Positions 31,528 through 40,400 are shown, counted from the stretch's first letter. The stretch: 64,000 nt of DNA from Kaustia mangrovi (GCF_015482775.1 NZ_CP058214.1:2222501-2286500), one strand, 5' to 3'. The notes: generated by a model not told the origin, from the sequence alone. Program-made: numbers and translations.

Positions 31528-32498
31528 ACCGCCAGCATCCGCTCGACAGCGCGGCGCGCGCGCTCCGCCATGCGCGGCTCCACCGTGACCTCGTGACGGT
31601 TGTGCTCGAGCGCATCGCGGAGTCCGGCGAGCGTGATGCGTTTCATGTGCGGACACAGATTGCAGGGGCGCACAAACTCGACCTCGGGGTGGGCGACCGC
31701 CACATTGTCGCTCATCGAGCATTCGGTCATGAGCGCGACGCGCCGGGGTCCGCGGTGCGCCACATAGTCGGACATGGCCGCCGTGGAGCCCGCGAAATCG
31801 GCCTCCGCCACCACATCCGGCGGGCATTCGGGATGGGCGAGCACGGTGACGCCCGGATAGGCCTCGCGCAGCTCGCGGATATCGCGTGCGGCGAAACGCT
31901 CATGGACCTCGCAATGGCCGCGCCAGGAGACGATCTCGACATCGGTGTCCTTCGCGACGTTCTGCGCCAGATACTCGTCCGGGATCATGATGACACGCGG
32001 CACGCCGAGAGACTCCACCACGGCGCGGGCATTGCCGGAGGTGCAGCAGATATCCGATTCCGCCTTCACCGCAGCGGATGTGTTGACATAGGTGACGACC
32101 GGCACGCCCGGATGGCGCGCGCGAAGCCCGCGCACATCCTCCGGCGAGATCGCCTCGGCGAGCGAGCACCCCGCCTTCAGATCCGGAATGAGTACCGTCT
32201 TGTCCGGATTGAGCAGCTTCGCGGTCTCCGCCATGAAGTGAACGCCGGCGAGCAGGATGGTGTCCGCATTGACCGCCATGGCCCTGCGGGCGAGCGCCAG
32301 ACTGTCGCCGACGATGTCGGCCACGCAGTGGAAGATCTCCGGCGTCTGGTAGTTATGGGCGAGGATGACGGCGTTTTGCCGGCGCTTCAGCTCCAGAATG
32401 GCGGCGATGTCGCCGGCAAGGACGGGCCATTCGACGGACGGGATGACATGGCGCACCCGCTCATAGAGCGCATCGGCTTGGTCGGAGGCATCGCGCAT
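31524..32498 (-). CDS. nadA: Quinolinate synthase NadA
   Basis: NadA condenses iminoaspartate with dihydroxyacetone phosphate to quinolinate, using a [4Fe-4S] cluster. The 324-residue protein has [24 protein letters not shown]. Likely cluster ligands are Cys111 (KAGCSLAEA), Cys196 ([10 protein letters not shown]) and Cys282 ([10 protein letters not shown]). It lies 58 bp after a NadQ-like regulator gene and directly after two tandem palindromes, one covering the likely -10 (TATACT on the minus strand). AAAGGA precedes the ATG. Confidence 0.97.
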   Translation of the reverse strand: MRDASDQADALYERVRHVIPSVEWPVLAGDIAAILELKRRQNAVILAHNYQTPEIFHCVADIVGDSLALARRAMAVNADTILLAGVHFMAETAKLLNPDKTVLIPDLKAGCSLAEAISPEDVRGLRARHPGVPVVTYVNTSAAVKAESDICCTSGNARAVVESLGVPRVIMIPDEYLAQNVAKDTDVEIVSWRGHCEVHERFAARDIRELREAYPGVTVLAHPECPPDVVAEADFAGSTAAMSDYVAHRGPRRVALMTECSMSDNVAVAHPEVEFVRPCNLCPHMKRITLAGLRDALEHNRHEVTVEPRMAERARRAVERMLAV

Positions 32499-32508
32499 GG
32501 GTCGATCC

Positions 32509-32531
32509 TTTATGCTCGCCTGGAGTATAAA
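32509..32531. promoter_or_regulatory. Operator 1 of the nadAB promoter (NadQ-type)
   Basis: TTTATGCTC-N5-GAGTATAAA, a 9-5-9 inverted repeat with one mismatch. Read on the minus strand it contains TATACT, a good -10 box about 30 bp before the nadA start, so a bound protein would block RNA polymerase. Confidence 0.65.
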
Positions 32532-32533
32532 GG

Positions 32534-32556
32534 ATTATGCTACAAACGAGCATAAG
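32534..32556. promoter_or_regulatory. Operator 2 of the nadAB promoter (NadQ-type)
   Basis: ATTATGCTA-N5-GAGCATAAG has the same 9-5-9 layout, with 7-bp perfect inner arms (TTATGCT/AGCATAA). Its centre is 25 bp from that of operator 1, and it abuts the stop codon of the upstream regulator gene. Confidence 0.65.
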
Positions 32557-33498
32557 TCAAGATCGCATCACGGGCAGGCGCGTGCCCATCAGGGTGCGCT
32601 CGGTGTGGATCGCCTGGCGAAACCGGAACAGCTTGGCGGGCCTCCCGCCTGTGCCGGCCGACATCTCGCCGGTCTCCTCCACCAGATTCTGCTGTTCCAC
32701 GAGACGGCGGAAATTCTGCTTGTGCGCGAGCCGGCCGGACAACGCCTCGACCGCGCGCTGAAGCTGGAGCAGCGTGAAGACGGGCGGCATCAGCTCGAAC
32801 ACCACGGGGCGGTACTTGATCTTGGTGCGCAACCGCGCGATGGCGGTTGCCAGGATGCGCCGGTGGTCGGCGAACATCGCCCGGCCGGGGCCCTCGCCGA
32901 CAGGCACTCCCGCATCGCGTCGGGACTCGTCAACCAGTTCCGCCTCGTAGAGGAGTTCGTAGCGCTGCAAGGCCAACTCCTCGTTCCAGTCATGGCCATC
33001 GAGGCCGAACACGCTCGCCGCGCGCTCCCGGCGCTCCGCCCTCCCGGTCGCATCGGACGCGCGCGCCGCCCAGTCGGCAAGCTGCGGCGCGATTTCCTCG
33101 CCGATGAGGGCGGGCATGCCGGTCCGATGGTCCTCCCACGGGAAATAGTCGTACCATCGCGTCCAGCGCGAGGGGGAAGAAGCCTGCGGCGCCTCGGCCC
33201 GCGTGAGCCCCAGATAACTGATCGAGATGACGCGCCCGCAGCCCGAGCCGATCCGGTCGCGGTCGGCGAAGGTATAGAGCTGCTCCATATAGCCGGGCGG
33301 ATGGCCGGTCTGACACTCCACCCAGGCGCGCAGACCCGACTGGAGCGAGCGGTGGCCGAGCTCGAACGGCCCCGACGGCAGCATCCCCCCATCGTCGATG
33401 GTGAGCACGCAGGGCTCCTCGTCGATCACCGCGGCGAGGACGGCAATCAGCTCGACATGGACGTCATGGCCGCCACCGGCCCTGTCGGATGAGGTCAT
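32557..33498 (-). CDS. nadQ: NadQ/NrtR-like Nudix-related transcriptional regulator of NAD synthesis
   Basis: A 313-residue protein with an N-terminal Nudix-like fold (about 15-170) and a C-terminal winged helix (about 225-313: VFTLLQLQRAVEALSGRLAHK, NFRRLVEQQNLVEETGE, GRPAKLFRFR). This layout is that of NrtR/NadQ regulators, which sense NAD-related nucleotides and repress NAD genes. The Nudix box is degenerate: the expected RExxEExG reads RAWVECQTG, so it should sense rather than hydrolyse. The start MTSSDRAGGGHD has AGGGG upstream. The gene lies directly before nadAB, with two matching palindromes between, which strongly supports the assignment. The symbol follows the alphaproteobacterial name as I recall it. 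Confidence 0.85.
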   Translation of the reverse strand: MTSSDRAGGGHDVHVELIAVLAAVIDEEPCVLTIDDGGMLPSGPFELGHRSLQSGLRAWVECQTGHPPGYMEQLYTFADRDRIGSGCGRVISISYLGLTRAEAPQASSPSRWTRWYDYFPWEDHRTGMPALIGEEIAPQLADWAARASDATGRAERRERAASVFGLDGHDWNEELALQRYELLYEAELVDESRRDAGVPVGEGPGRAMFADHRRILATAIARLRTKIKYRPVVFELMPPVFTLLQLQRAVEALSGRLAHKQNFRRLVEQQNLVEETGEMSAGTGGRPAKLFRFRQAIHTERTLMGTRLPVMRS

Positions 33499-33617
33499 CG
33501 AATCCCCTGCCTGCACTATCCCGGACGCCCAAGGGATAGCACGGACAGACAGACAGGGTGACACCGCATGGCCGGACAGTCCCCCATACCGAATCTCATG
33601 GACAATGAGACCTGGTA

Positions 33618-34337
33618 TCAGACCACATTCTTCAGGAGCGCGCCGACCAGATAGGCCGTGCCGGCGGCAAGCAGGCCGATGACCAGCGTCTCCAGCCCCG
33701 AGCGCCACCAGGCGGCGAGCGACCAGTGGCTCTTCACCGAGCCGATCCCGAAGAACACCGCGGCGGTGGCGCCGAGCGCAAACTCGAAGGCATGTGGCAG
33801 GCCGAGCGCGAAGGGGAGAAGCGGCACGGCGCCGCAGACCAGGAAGGCGAGGAAGGTGTAGAAGCCCGCCTTGACCGGGGAACGCGCCATCGGGGAGACA
33901 CCGTATTCCTCCGCCAGCATGGTGTTGATCCACAGCTCGTCCTTCGTGGTGATCGCGGTCACCGCCTGCTCGAGCGCCTCGCCCTCAATGCCCTTCGATC
34001 TCAGGATATGCCGGATCTCCTCGCGCTCGCCCTCCGGCGCGAGCCTGATGTGCTTGCGTTCGATGGCCTTCAGGCGATGAAGGTCGTCGAGGTCCGCCTT
34101 GGTCCCCGAATAGTTGCTGGCCGCCATGGAAAAGCCGTCGGCCAGGAGGTTCGCGAGGCCGAGGATGAGGATGATGCCGGCGGACAGCTCCGCCCCCACC
34201 ACGCCGGCGACGATGGCGAATGTGGTGACCGCCCCGTCGATGCCGCCATAGACCCAGTCGCGGATGTAGCTCTGCTGCGGCTTGCGGTCGAGCCGCGCCG
34301 CAATCGCCTCGCGTGAATGGTCGTGCTCCAGCCGCAT
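33618..34337 (-). CDS. VIT1/CCC1 family Fe2+/Mn2+ transporter
   Basis: A 239-residue membrane protein. The first pair of helices (WVYGGIDGAVTTFAIVAGVVGAELS, IILILGLANLLADGFSMAASNY) carries the conserved DG and AD-S signature. A charged cytoplasmic loop (about 95-150) rich in Glu follows, then three more helices. VIT-family proteins move ferrous iron or manganese out of the cytoplasm, into vacuoles in eukaryotes and out of the cell or into a store in bacteria. I start at MRLEHDHSRE because AAAGGAG precedes it at an ideal distance; ten upstream codons are unlikely. It lies 40 bp after the exonuclease-CBS gene on the same strand. Confidence 0.92.
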   Translation of the reverse strand: MRLEHDHSREAIAARLDRKPQQSYIRDWVYGGIDGAVTTFAIVAGVVGAELSAGIILILGLANLLADGFSMAASNYSGTKADLDDLHRLKAIERKHIRLAPEGEREEIRHILRSKGIEGEALEQAVTAITTKDELWINTMLAEEYGVSPMARSPVKAGFYTFLAFLVCGAVPLLPFALGLPHAFEFALGATAAVFFGIGSVKSHWSLAAWWRSGLETLVIGLLAAGTAYLVGALLKNVV

Positions 34338-34377
34338 CTCGCTCCTTTCGCCCCCAGGGCCTGCCACCGGGTCCGCC

Positions 34378-36489
34378 TCAGCCGAACGCCATGGGATCGC
34401 CGACCAGCGTGTTCATGACGTCGACCTGGCGCAGCGCCCATTTGAGCCGCGCGGTCTCGTGGCGCCCGAGCCCCTTCACCGCCACCGACCCCGACGGCGG
34501 TATCCCATCCTCCATGTCGCGAAGCTGCTGGGCAAGGATTTCGCCGAGCAGGATCTCGTGGGCCTCGACAACGTCGGCGAGATCGTCGGCATTGCCCTCG
34601 CCGAGCGCCATGACGGCCTCCAGCCGCCGCCTCGTGGAGCGCTCCGTCACGCCGTGCCGGAGGGCCAGGACGCGCGCACCGCTGACGAGCGCCAGGAGGC
34701 CGCCGCGCTTCAGGTCGACCCGGCCGTCTCTGGTGCGGATCCCGCCAAACAGACCGAGCGGGGCGGTGAAGTCGGTCGCCGCCGCCGCCAGCAGCTTGAG
34801 GAAGCCCGGCGCCTGCCGCGCGCGGCCATAGGCATGCTCTGCGACCGCGCGGGCGAGATCGCGGTCGCCATGGACGGCATGGAGATCGTAGAAGATGTCC
34901 ACATAGCAGACGTCCTTCCAGTCGCCGCGCTTCAGCCAGCCATCCACCGTCTCGCGCCAGCCGGCCAGATCGTGCCGCCAGTCGGCCTTGCTCGCCATCA
35001 CGCCGCCGCGGCAATAGGGGACGCCGACCTCGTGGAGGATGTCGCTCATATGGGTCCCGAGCGCCTCGAACCAGCGGTCCTCCTCGCTGCCCGGCGTGCC
35101 GGACGCGAAGACCACGGCATTGTCCTGGTCGGGCGCGAGCAGGCTCTCCCCGCGCCCGCCCGAGCCGAGCACGAGCACACAATAGGGCACGGGCGGCCCG
35201 CCGCGCCCCTCATCGCGCATCCGCGCCTCGGCCAGCCCCGCCGCCCGGGCCGTGAGCATGCGCAGCTCCGTGGAGAGGACCGCGGCGATGTCGCGGGCCG
35301 GCACACCCTCCTCCAGAAGGCTGCGGGCGACAATCGGCTGGCGCGCCCAGATCGCGCCGAGCGCGGGAACGCTTTCGGCATGGCCAAGCTCATCGCCCAG
35401 AATGAGCGCCTCGTCGGCGCGCTCGCGCATCACGTCCGTGCTCGTCAGCGCGCCGACGATCCCGCCATCGGACCCGGTCACGCCGAGATGGCGGATGCCG
35501 TGGCGGCGCATGGTCCCGATGGCCCGGTAGACGAAGTCGTCCTCCGCCACGCAGACGAGAGGCCGGCTGGCGATCCCGCCGACGGTACGGTCCCGTATCT
35601 CCGGATTGGCGAGCGCGCGCAGGAGATCGCGCTCCGTGACGATGCCGGCCTCGCCGCCATCGCCTGCGGCATCGCGCACGAAGAAGGCGCTCACGCCCTT
35701 CTCCGCAAGGGCGCGCGCGGCCGCGTCGCACGCCATGCCGGGCTCCGCCCAGAGCGGCGGCGCGCTCATCACGTCGCGGGCGCGGTGGCGGAACGGATAG
35801 CTGTCTATCGCGCGAAGGGCCGCGTCCTGGTCATTGCCGCGCGCACGGACCGGTGCGACCCAGCCCGCCTCGATCTGGCGCGCGACCGTGTCCGCCTGCG
35901 CGCGGGTCGCGGCTTCCGCCTCCGCGAGCGTACGGATGCCGGCGGCACGCAGGAGCGGGATCAGCCGCAGGAAGATGTCGGCGGCCGCGCGTGCGTCGCC
36001 GGGTGCGGTGTGTCTGCCCTCGATGGCGACGCCGAGCCATGCCGCGACCGCATCCAGCGAGAAATCGGGGAGCGAGCGGCCGACCAGCCGCGCGAGCATC
36101 ATGGTGCACAGCGAGCGCGGCCGATACCATTTCATGCCGACCCGGCGATATTCGTTGCGCAGGACAGTGAGGTCGAAGCCGATATTGTGGCCGATCACCA
36201 CCGCACCGCCGAGAAAGCGCTCCAGATCGAGCGCGACCGCATCGAAACGCGGCGCGTCGCGGAGGTCGGACGGCGCGATGCCGTGGATCGCGGTGGAACT
36301 CTCCGGCACCGGCATTTCGGGATCGACAAGGGTCTCGAAGGTCTCTTTGGGCCGGATCGCGCCGTCGCGCACCCGGATCGCGGCGAGCTGGACCACGCGC
36401 GCGGCCTCCGCATCGAGACCCGTGGTCTCCATGTCGAGCGCCGCGGCATCGAGCGCGAGCAGCGGCGTGCTGTTTGCGACCCCCACCAT
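34378..36489 (-). CDS. DnaQ-type exonuclease / CBS / DUF294 nucleotidyltransferase fusion
   Basis: A 703-residue three-part protein. An N-terminal DEDD 3'-5' exonuclease has ExoI as LDMETTG (Asp19, Glu21), ExoII as GHNIGFDL and ExoIII as HTAPGDARAAADIF. Two CBS domains follow (about 270-400: ARDVMSAPPL, RHLGVTGSDGGIVGALTSTDV), a usual binding site for adenine nucleotides. Next is a GlnD-like nucleotidyltransferase with VLGSGGRGESLLAPDQDNAVV, and finally the DUF294 C-terminal helical domain. The active residues of both enzymes are present. The start at 36489 has GGAGG seven bases upstream. The substrate of either activity is unknown, and a nucleotide-gated nucleic-acid processing role is inference. 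Confidence 0.88.
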   Translation of the reverse strand: MVGVANSTPLLALDAAALDMETTGLDAEAARVVQLAAIRVRDGAIRPKETFETLVDPEMPVPESSTAIHGIAPSDLRDAPRFDAVALDLERFLGGAVVIGHNIGFDLTVLRNEYRRVGMKWYRPRSLCTMMLARLVGRSLPDFSLDAVAAWLGVAIEGRHTAPGDARAAADIFLRLIPLLRAAGIRTLAEAEAATRAQADTVARQIEAGWVAPVRARGNDQDAALRAIDSYPFRHRARDVMSAPPLWAEPGMACDAAARALAEKGVSAFFVRDAAGDGGEAGIVTERDLLRALANPEIRDRTVGGIASRPLVCVAEDDFVYRAIGTMRRHGIRHLGVTGSDGGIVGALTSTDVMRERADEALILGDELGHAESVPALGAIWARQPIVARSLLEEGVPARDIAAVLSTELRMLTARAAGLAEARMRDEGRGGPPVPYCVLVLGSGGRGESLLAPDQDNAVVFASGTPGSEEDRWFEALGTHMSDILHEVGVPYCRGGVMASKADWRHDLAGWRETVDGWLKRGDWKDVCYVDIFYDLHAVHGDRDLARAVAEHAYGRARQAPGFLKLLAAAATDFTAPLGLFGGIRTRDGRVDLKRGGLLALVSGARVLALRHGVTERSTRRRLEAVMALGEGNADDLADVVEAHEILLGEILAQQLRDMEDGIPPSGSVAVKGLGRHETARLKWALRQVDVMNTLVGDPMAFG

Positions 36490-36600
36490 CCGGTTGCCTC
36501 CGCCTGACGAGACCGGCCCCGCCATTGTAAAGCCATCCCGCCATCTGGAAAGCAGGCATATGGTCGGAGACCGGCCAATAGTCGGCAGAGGCCGGGACAC

Positions 36601-36628
36601 AAAAAAGCGGGGCCCGAAAGGCCCCGCT
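36601..36628 (-). terminator. Intrinsic terminator of proVWX
   Basis: On the minus strand an 8-bp stem (GCGGGGCC, loop TTTCG, GGCCCCGC) is followed by TTTTTTG. It lies 30 bp past the proX stop. A smaller hairpin (CCGGTT-CGT-AACCGG, 36638-36652) sits between it and the stop. Confidence 0.9.
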
Positions 36629-36657
36629 CCGTGAGATCCGGTTCGTAACCGGCGCGA

Positions 36658-37689
36658 TCAGTTGGCCGCGGCCGCCTTGGCGTCCTCGATCCACTTGTCG
36701 AACTCGTCGCGATGCGCCTTGATCCACTCAGCGGCATGGCGCTCGAGGTCGGCCTTCTTGTCCTCGCCGGCATTCATCTTCGCATTCTGGGCGAAGATGT
36801 CCTCGATCGGAATGCGCATCTCCTCCAGCAGCGTCTTGACCGCCGGGTTCTCCTTCAGGAACTCGGTGTTCGCCACCGGACGGATGTCATTGGCCGGCCA
36901 GCCCATCTCGCAGGGATCCTCGACACAGCCCGCGACACCCTCGACGGTGGTCTCGTCCTCGAGATCCTTCTGGTCCTCCGGCAGGCTCGGCTCGGGAACC
37001 TCGATCCACACGACGTCCTTGCCGGGCTTCAGCACACCGACGGTCCAGTTCGGCGTCCAGGTGTAGAAGAAGATCGGCTTGCCTTCCTCGTAGCGACCGA
37101 TGGCGTCGGCCATGGAGGCGGAATAGGCCGCCTTGATGGGCTCGACATAGTCACGCAGGCCATAGGCGTCGAGCTGATGGGCGATCACCTTCTCGCAGCC
37201 CCAGCCCGGCGGGCAGGCGACCATCTCCGCCTTGCCGTCGCCATTGTCGTCGAACAGCGAGCGGATCTCCTCCTTCTTGAAGTCGGCAATGTTGGTGATG
37301 CCGTGCTCCTCGGCGGTCTTCTTGTCGATGAGATAGCCCTGGAGCGCGCCGCCCTCGGCGACATAGCCGACGATCTCCGCACCGCTCTCGAAGTCGTCCT
37401 TATAGGTGTTGTGCAGCGGGAACCAGCCATTGACCCACAGGTCCATGTCGCCCTGGGCGACCGACTGGTAGAAGGCCGGATTGTCGAGGGTGGTCACGGT
37501 GCCGATATCGTAGCCGAGCTCCTCCAGCGCCTTCTTGTAGATCTCCGCCTGGAACCAGCCGGTATCCCACGAGGCGCGTGCAAGCTTGACCTCCTTGCCG
37601 TCGCCGGGCAGGTCCTGTGCCACGGCGGCGCCGGCGATCGCTGCGGCGGCGAAGATGCCCGCTGCGCTCGTCGTCAGAAATTTCCACAT
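36658..37689 (-). CDS. proX: Glycine betaine ABC transporter substrate-binding protein ProX
   Basis: The periplasmic receptor (343 aa) of a glycine betaine/proline betaine importer used in osmoprotection. It has a Sec signal (MWKFLTTSAAGIFAAAAIAGAAVAQ), then an OpuAC domain (KEVKLARASWDTGWFQAEIYKKALEELGY). Trp residues typical of the quaternary-amine cage follow (LWVNGWFPLHN, FFYTWTPNWTVGVLKPGKDVVWIEVP). AAGGAG precedes the start. It is the last gene of proV-proW-proX, separated from proW by about 120 bp and followed by a strong terminator. Confidence 0.94.
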   Translation of the reverse strand: MWKFLTTSAAGIFAAAAIAGAAVAQDLPGDGKEVKLARASWDTGWFQAEIYKKALEELGYDIGTVTTLDNPAFYQSVAQGDMDLWVNGWFPLHNTYKDDFESGAEIVGYVAEGGALQGYLIDKKTAEEHGITNIADFKKEEIRSLFDDNGDGKAEMVACPPGWGCEKVIAHQLDAYGLRDYVEPIKAAYSASMADAIGRYEEGKPIFFYTWTPNWTVGVLKPGKDVVWIEVPEPSLPEDQKDLEDETTVEGVAGCVEDPCEMGWPANDIRPVANTEFLKENPAVKTLLEEMRIPIEDIFAQNAKMNAGEDKKADLERHAAEWIKAHRDEFDKWIEDAKAAAAN

Positions 37690-37808
37690 CTGAGATTCTC
37701 CTTGTCCCTTCCGGACTTTGGGTTGCTCTCTTGGGTTCATGGAATCCCGCCCCACCGCAAGGCGTGCCCGACAAGACCGGGCCCCTATGGCGGGCAGGAC
37801 ACGGCCGC

Positions 37809-38807
37809 CTATTCGGCGGCCTGTCCGCTCGGCCGGCCCGCTTCCGAGCCGGACCGGGCGTATCCGAGAAGCCGCTTGAAGAAGCCGGACAGCGTCCAGC
37901 TCGCGTTGCGCGCCGCCGGCCCCGCCCCGATCGCCTGGGTGATGCGGTCGAGAATGATGGCCAGAAGCACGATGCCGAGACCGCCCAGGAACGCCATGCC
38001 GACATCGAGCCGGCCAAGCCCCGTGAACACGGTCAGGCCCAGACCGCCCGCGCCGATCAGCGCGGCAATGACGGCCATGGACAGAGCCAGCATGAGGGTC
38101 TGGTTGAGGCCGGCCATGATGGTGCGCAACGCCAGCGGGATCTGAATATCGATGAGCACCTGCCGCCGCGTGGAGCCGAAGGCGTAGCCCGCCTCCACCA
38201 GCTCGTCGCGCACCTGCCGGATGCCCAGATTGGTCAGCCGGATGATCGGCGGCAGGGCGAAGATGATGGTCGCGATCACGCCCGGCACCATGCCGACGCC
38301 GAACAGCATGACGATCGGCACCAGATAGACGAAGGGCGGGATGGTCTGCATGATGTCGAGGATCGGCCGCAGGATCGCCTCGAACCGGTCGCTGCCGGCC
38401 GCCAGGATGCCGAGCGGGATCCCCACGGCCGCGCAGAAGACGACCGCCGTCAGGATCATGGACAGCGTGGTCATGGTCTCCGACCACAGGCCGACCGTTT
38501 CCAGAAGCGCGAGCGAGACCAGCGTGAAGATCGCCACGCCGCGGCCCGCGAACCGCCACGCGATCAGCACGAAGATGGCGAGGATCGCCGCGAAGGGAAT
38601 GACCTGCAACAGATCGTTGAGATTGCTGAGAACCTTGTCCACCGGCCATTGCGCGGCCCGGAAGGCCGGCCGGAAATTCGGCACCAGCCAGTCCTTCACT
38701 ACCGTCTCGACCCAGTCGTCGAGCGGGATCGTGCCATAGGTCGAGGGTCTCAGCACCTCGTCGGCGGACGAGACCGCACCGGCCAAGCCTCCTGCATCAC
38801 TGGCCAT
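37809..38807 (-). CDS. proW: Glycine betaine ABC transporter permease ProW
   Basis: The inner-membrane permease (332 aa). The N-terminal part resembles the ProW cytoplasmic/first-helix region (TIPLDDWVETVVKDWLVPNFRPAFRAAQWPVDKVL). The core holds the binding-protein-dependent transport fold, with the EAA loop in DELVEAGYAFGSTRRQVLIDIQIPLALRTIMAGLNQTLM. About seven membrane segments are visible. Its start overlaps the proV stop by 11 bp. The product should pair with ProV and ProX encoded beside it. Confidence 0.95.
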   Translation of the reverse strand: MASDAGGLAGAVSSADEVLRPSTYGTIPLDDWVETVVKDWLVPNFRPAFRAAQWPVDKVLSNLNDLLQVIPFAAILAIFVLIAWRFAGRGVAIFTLVSLALLETVGLWSETMTTLSMILTAVVFCAAVGIPLGILAAGSDRFEAILRPILDIMQTIPPFVYLVPIVMLFGVGMVPGVIATIIFALPPIIRLTNLGIRQVRDELVEAGYAFGSTRRQVLIDIQIPLALRTIMAGLNQTLMLALSMAVIAALIGAGGLGLTVFTGLGRLDVGMAFLGGLGIVLLAIILDRITQAIGAGPAARNASWTLSGFFKRLLGYARSGSEAGRPSGQAAE

Positions 38808-40041
38808 GGGTCATAACCTCCTTGTCGCCCCGGGCACCGACGCCGGTTCCGTCGGCGTCCTCCTCCTCCGGCTCAGAGCCGAGATGGGGGAAGACGGAGG
38901 CGGCATGCACCTCGCCGACGAGCTTGCCCTCGCCGTCGACCACGGCCAGGGGGCGGCCCGCCCCGAGCTTGTCGAAAACCTCGAAGATGTAGTCTCCGGC
39001 CCGGACGGTCTGCACCCCGTCCTCCATGACCGCACCGACGGTCGCACCGTCCTTGCCGGCGGCGAGCGCCTCGTGGGTAACGAGGCCCGAGGGAGCGCCT
39101 GAGCCGTTGGTCACGCAGGCCGCCTCGCGCCCGTTGGCCGCCTTAAGCGCCTTCAGCGCGTCGGCCGCGGCCATGTCGGCGGCGAGCGGCACGGGCGCGT
39201 CCATCACCGCGCGCATGGTCAGCACCCGGCTGCGGTCGACATCCTGCGTGAACGCGCTCACATAGTCGTCGGCGGGCGCGGTCACGATCTCTTCCGGGGT
39301 GCCCACCTGCACGAAGCGGCCATCCTTCATGATCGCGATCTGGTCGCCGAGCTTCAGCGCTTCCTGCAAATCGTGGGTGATGAAGACGATGGTGGTCTGG
39401 AGGTTGTCCTGGATGCGCAGGAGCTCGTCCTGGACGTCGCGCCGGATCAGCGGGTCGAGCGCGGAGAAGGGCTCGTCCATGAGCAGGATTTCCGGATCGA
39501 CCGCGAGCCCGCGCGCCAGCCCGACGCGCTGCTGCATTCCGCCGCTGAGATTGCCGGGATAGGCGTCGGCCCAGGCATCCAGCCCGACCGTTTCCAGCGC
39601 CTCGATCGCCTTTTTGCGCCGCTCGCCAGCCGGCATGCCGCGCGTCTTCAGGCCGTATTCGACATTCTCGCAGACCGTCTTGTGCGGCAGGAGGGCGAAA
39701 TGCTGGAACACCATGGAAATCCGCCGCAGGCGAATCTGGCGCAGCTCCTCCGCGCCGATCCCGGTGATCGCCTCGTCGCCCACGCTGACCGTGCCCTCGG
39801 TCGGCTCGATCAGCCTGTTGATGCAGCGCACCAGCGTGGATTTGCCGGAGCCCGACAGGCCCATGACGACGAAGATCTCGCCTTCTTTGACGGAAAAGGA
39901 GACATTGTTGACGGCGACCACACTGCCCGTGCGGCGGAACACTTCGTCCTTGTCGAGCCCCTGTTGCGCCAGGCCCAACGCCTCCTCCGGCTCCTCGCCG
40001 AAGATCTTGTACAGTTCCTTGACGACCAGCTTGTCCGTCAT
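38797..40041 (-). CDS. proV: Glycine betaine ABC transporter ATP-binding protein ProV
   Basis: The ATPase (414 aa) that powers betaine uptake. It has Walker A GLSGSGKST, the signature LSGGMQQRVGLARGLA, Walker B ILLMDEPFSALDPL, and the ProV-type N-terminal helix (KLVVKELYKIFGEEPEEALGLAQQGLDKDEVFRRTG). The C-terminal third (about 280-395) holds two CBS domains that act as ionic-strength sensors in OpuA. An acidic tail (EPEEEDADGTG) follows. It heads the proVWX operon, with a promoter candidate 157 bp upstream and an AT-rich region behind that. Confidence 0.96.
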   Translation of the reverse strand: MTDKLVVKELYKIFGEEPEEALGLAQQGLDKDEVFRRTGSVVAVNNVSFSVKEGEIFVVMGLSGSGKSTLVRCINRLIEPTEGTVSVGDEAITGIGAEELRQIRLRRISMVFQHFALLPHKTVCENVEYGLKTRGMPAGERRKKAIEALETVGLDAWADAYPGNLSGGMQQRVGLARGLAVDPEILLMDEPFSALDPLIRRDVQDELLRIQDNLQTTIVFITHDLQEALKLGDQIAIMKDGRFVQVGTPEEIVTAPADDYVSAFTQDVDRSRVLTMRAVMDAPVPLAADMAAADALKALKAANGREAACVTNGSGAPSGLVTHEALAAGKDGATVGAVMEDGVQTVRAGDYIFEVFDKLGAGRPLAVVDGEGKLVGEVHAASVFPHLGSEPEEEDADGTGVGARGDKEVMTHGQ

Positions 40042-40197
40042 TCACTCCGTCCAACGCTTTCGGTGAAGCCCAGTACCCATCGATCGGCCTCCGGGGAGAA
40101 GGCGAGGGCGCACATCCGCGGTAGCGGCCCGGCGATAGTCGTTTGCAGCGGCTGGGCTCCGGAAGGTTTCAATGCAATCCTCCCGAGTTGTTCGCGT

Positions 40198-40226
40198 GAT
40201 ATAATCCACTCGACACGGCATTGCAA
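40198..40226 (-). promoter_or_regulatory. Candidate promoter of proVWX
   Basis: On the minus strand TTGCAA and TATATC are separated by exactly 17 bp. The start point would fall near 40190, giving a leader of about 150 nt before proV. Confidence 0.5.
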
Positions 40227-40239
40227 GGCCGCACCTCAC

Positions 40240-40400
40240 CTACCACCCTCGTACAAATATGTATAAACCAACAGAAAATGTTAGATTAATACAAAAATAT
40301 ACATCAAGTAATCACAGAATAAACAAAATGAAAAAGACAATTTTAGATTCTTTACAGGACAATACCGCAAGGAAAAAGAAATTTTGACACAATTTTGCAC
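40240..40400. other. AT-rich island upstream of proV
   Basis: About 160 bp are dominated by A and T (e.g. ACAAATATGTATAAACC, AATACAAAAATATACATC), in sharp contrast with the GC-rich surroundings. It lies just behind the proV promoter candidate and before the end of the alcohol dehydrogenase gene. A 19-codon frame starting MKKTILDSLQDNTARKKKF (40328-40387, plus strand) lacks a ribosome-binding site and is probably not a gene. It may be a binding region for AT-preferring regulators, or a small foreign insertion. Confidence 0.6.

Noticed and set aside
33516-33610. Two short hairpins between the VIT-family gene and nadQ
   Set aside because: CTATCCC/GGGATAG and TCTCAT/ATGAGA are short and lack T runs; too weak to call terminators.
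40328-40387. 19-codon ORF (MKKTILDSLQDNTARKKKF) in the AT-rich island
   Set aside because: No Shine-Dalgarno sequence; a short A-rich stretch can give such a frame by chance. Kept only as a remark on the island.
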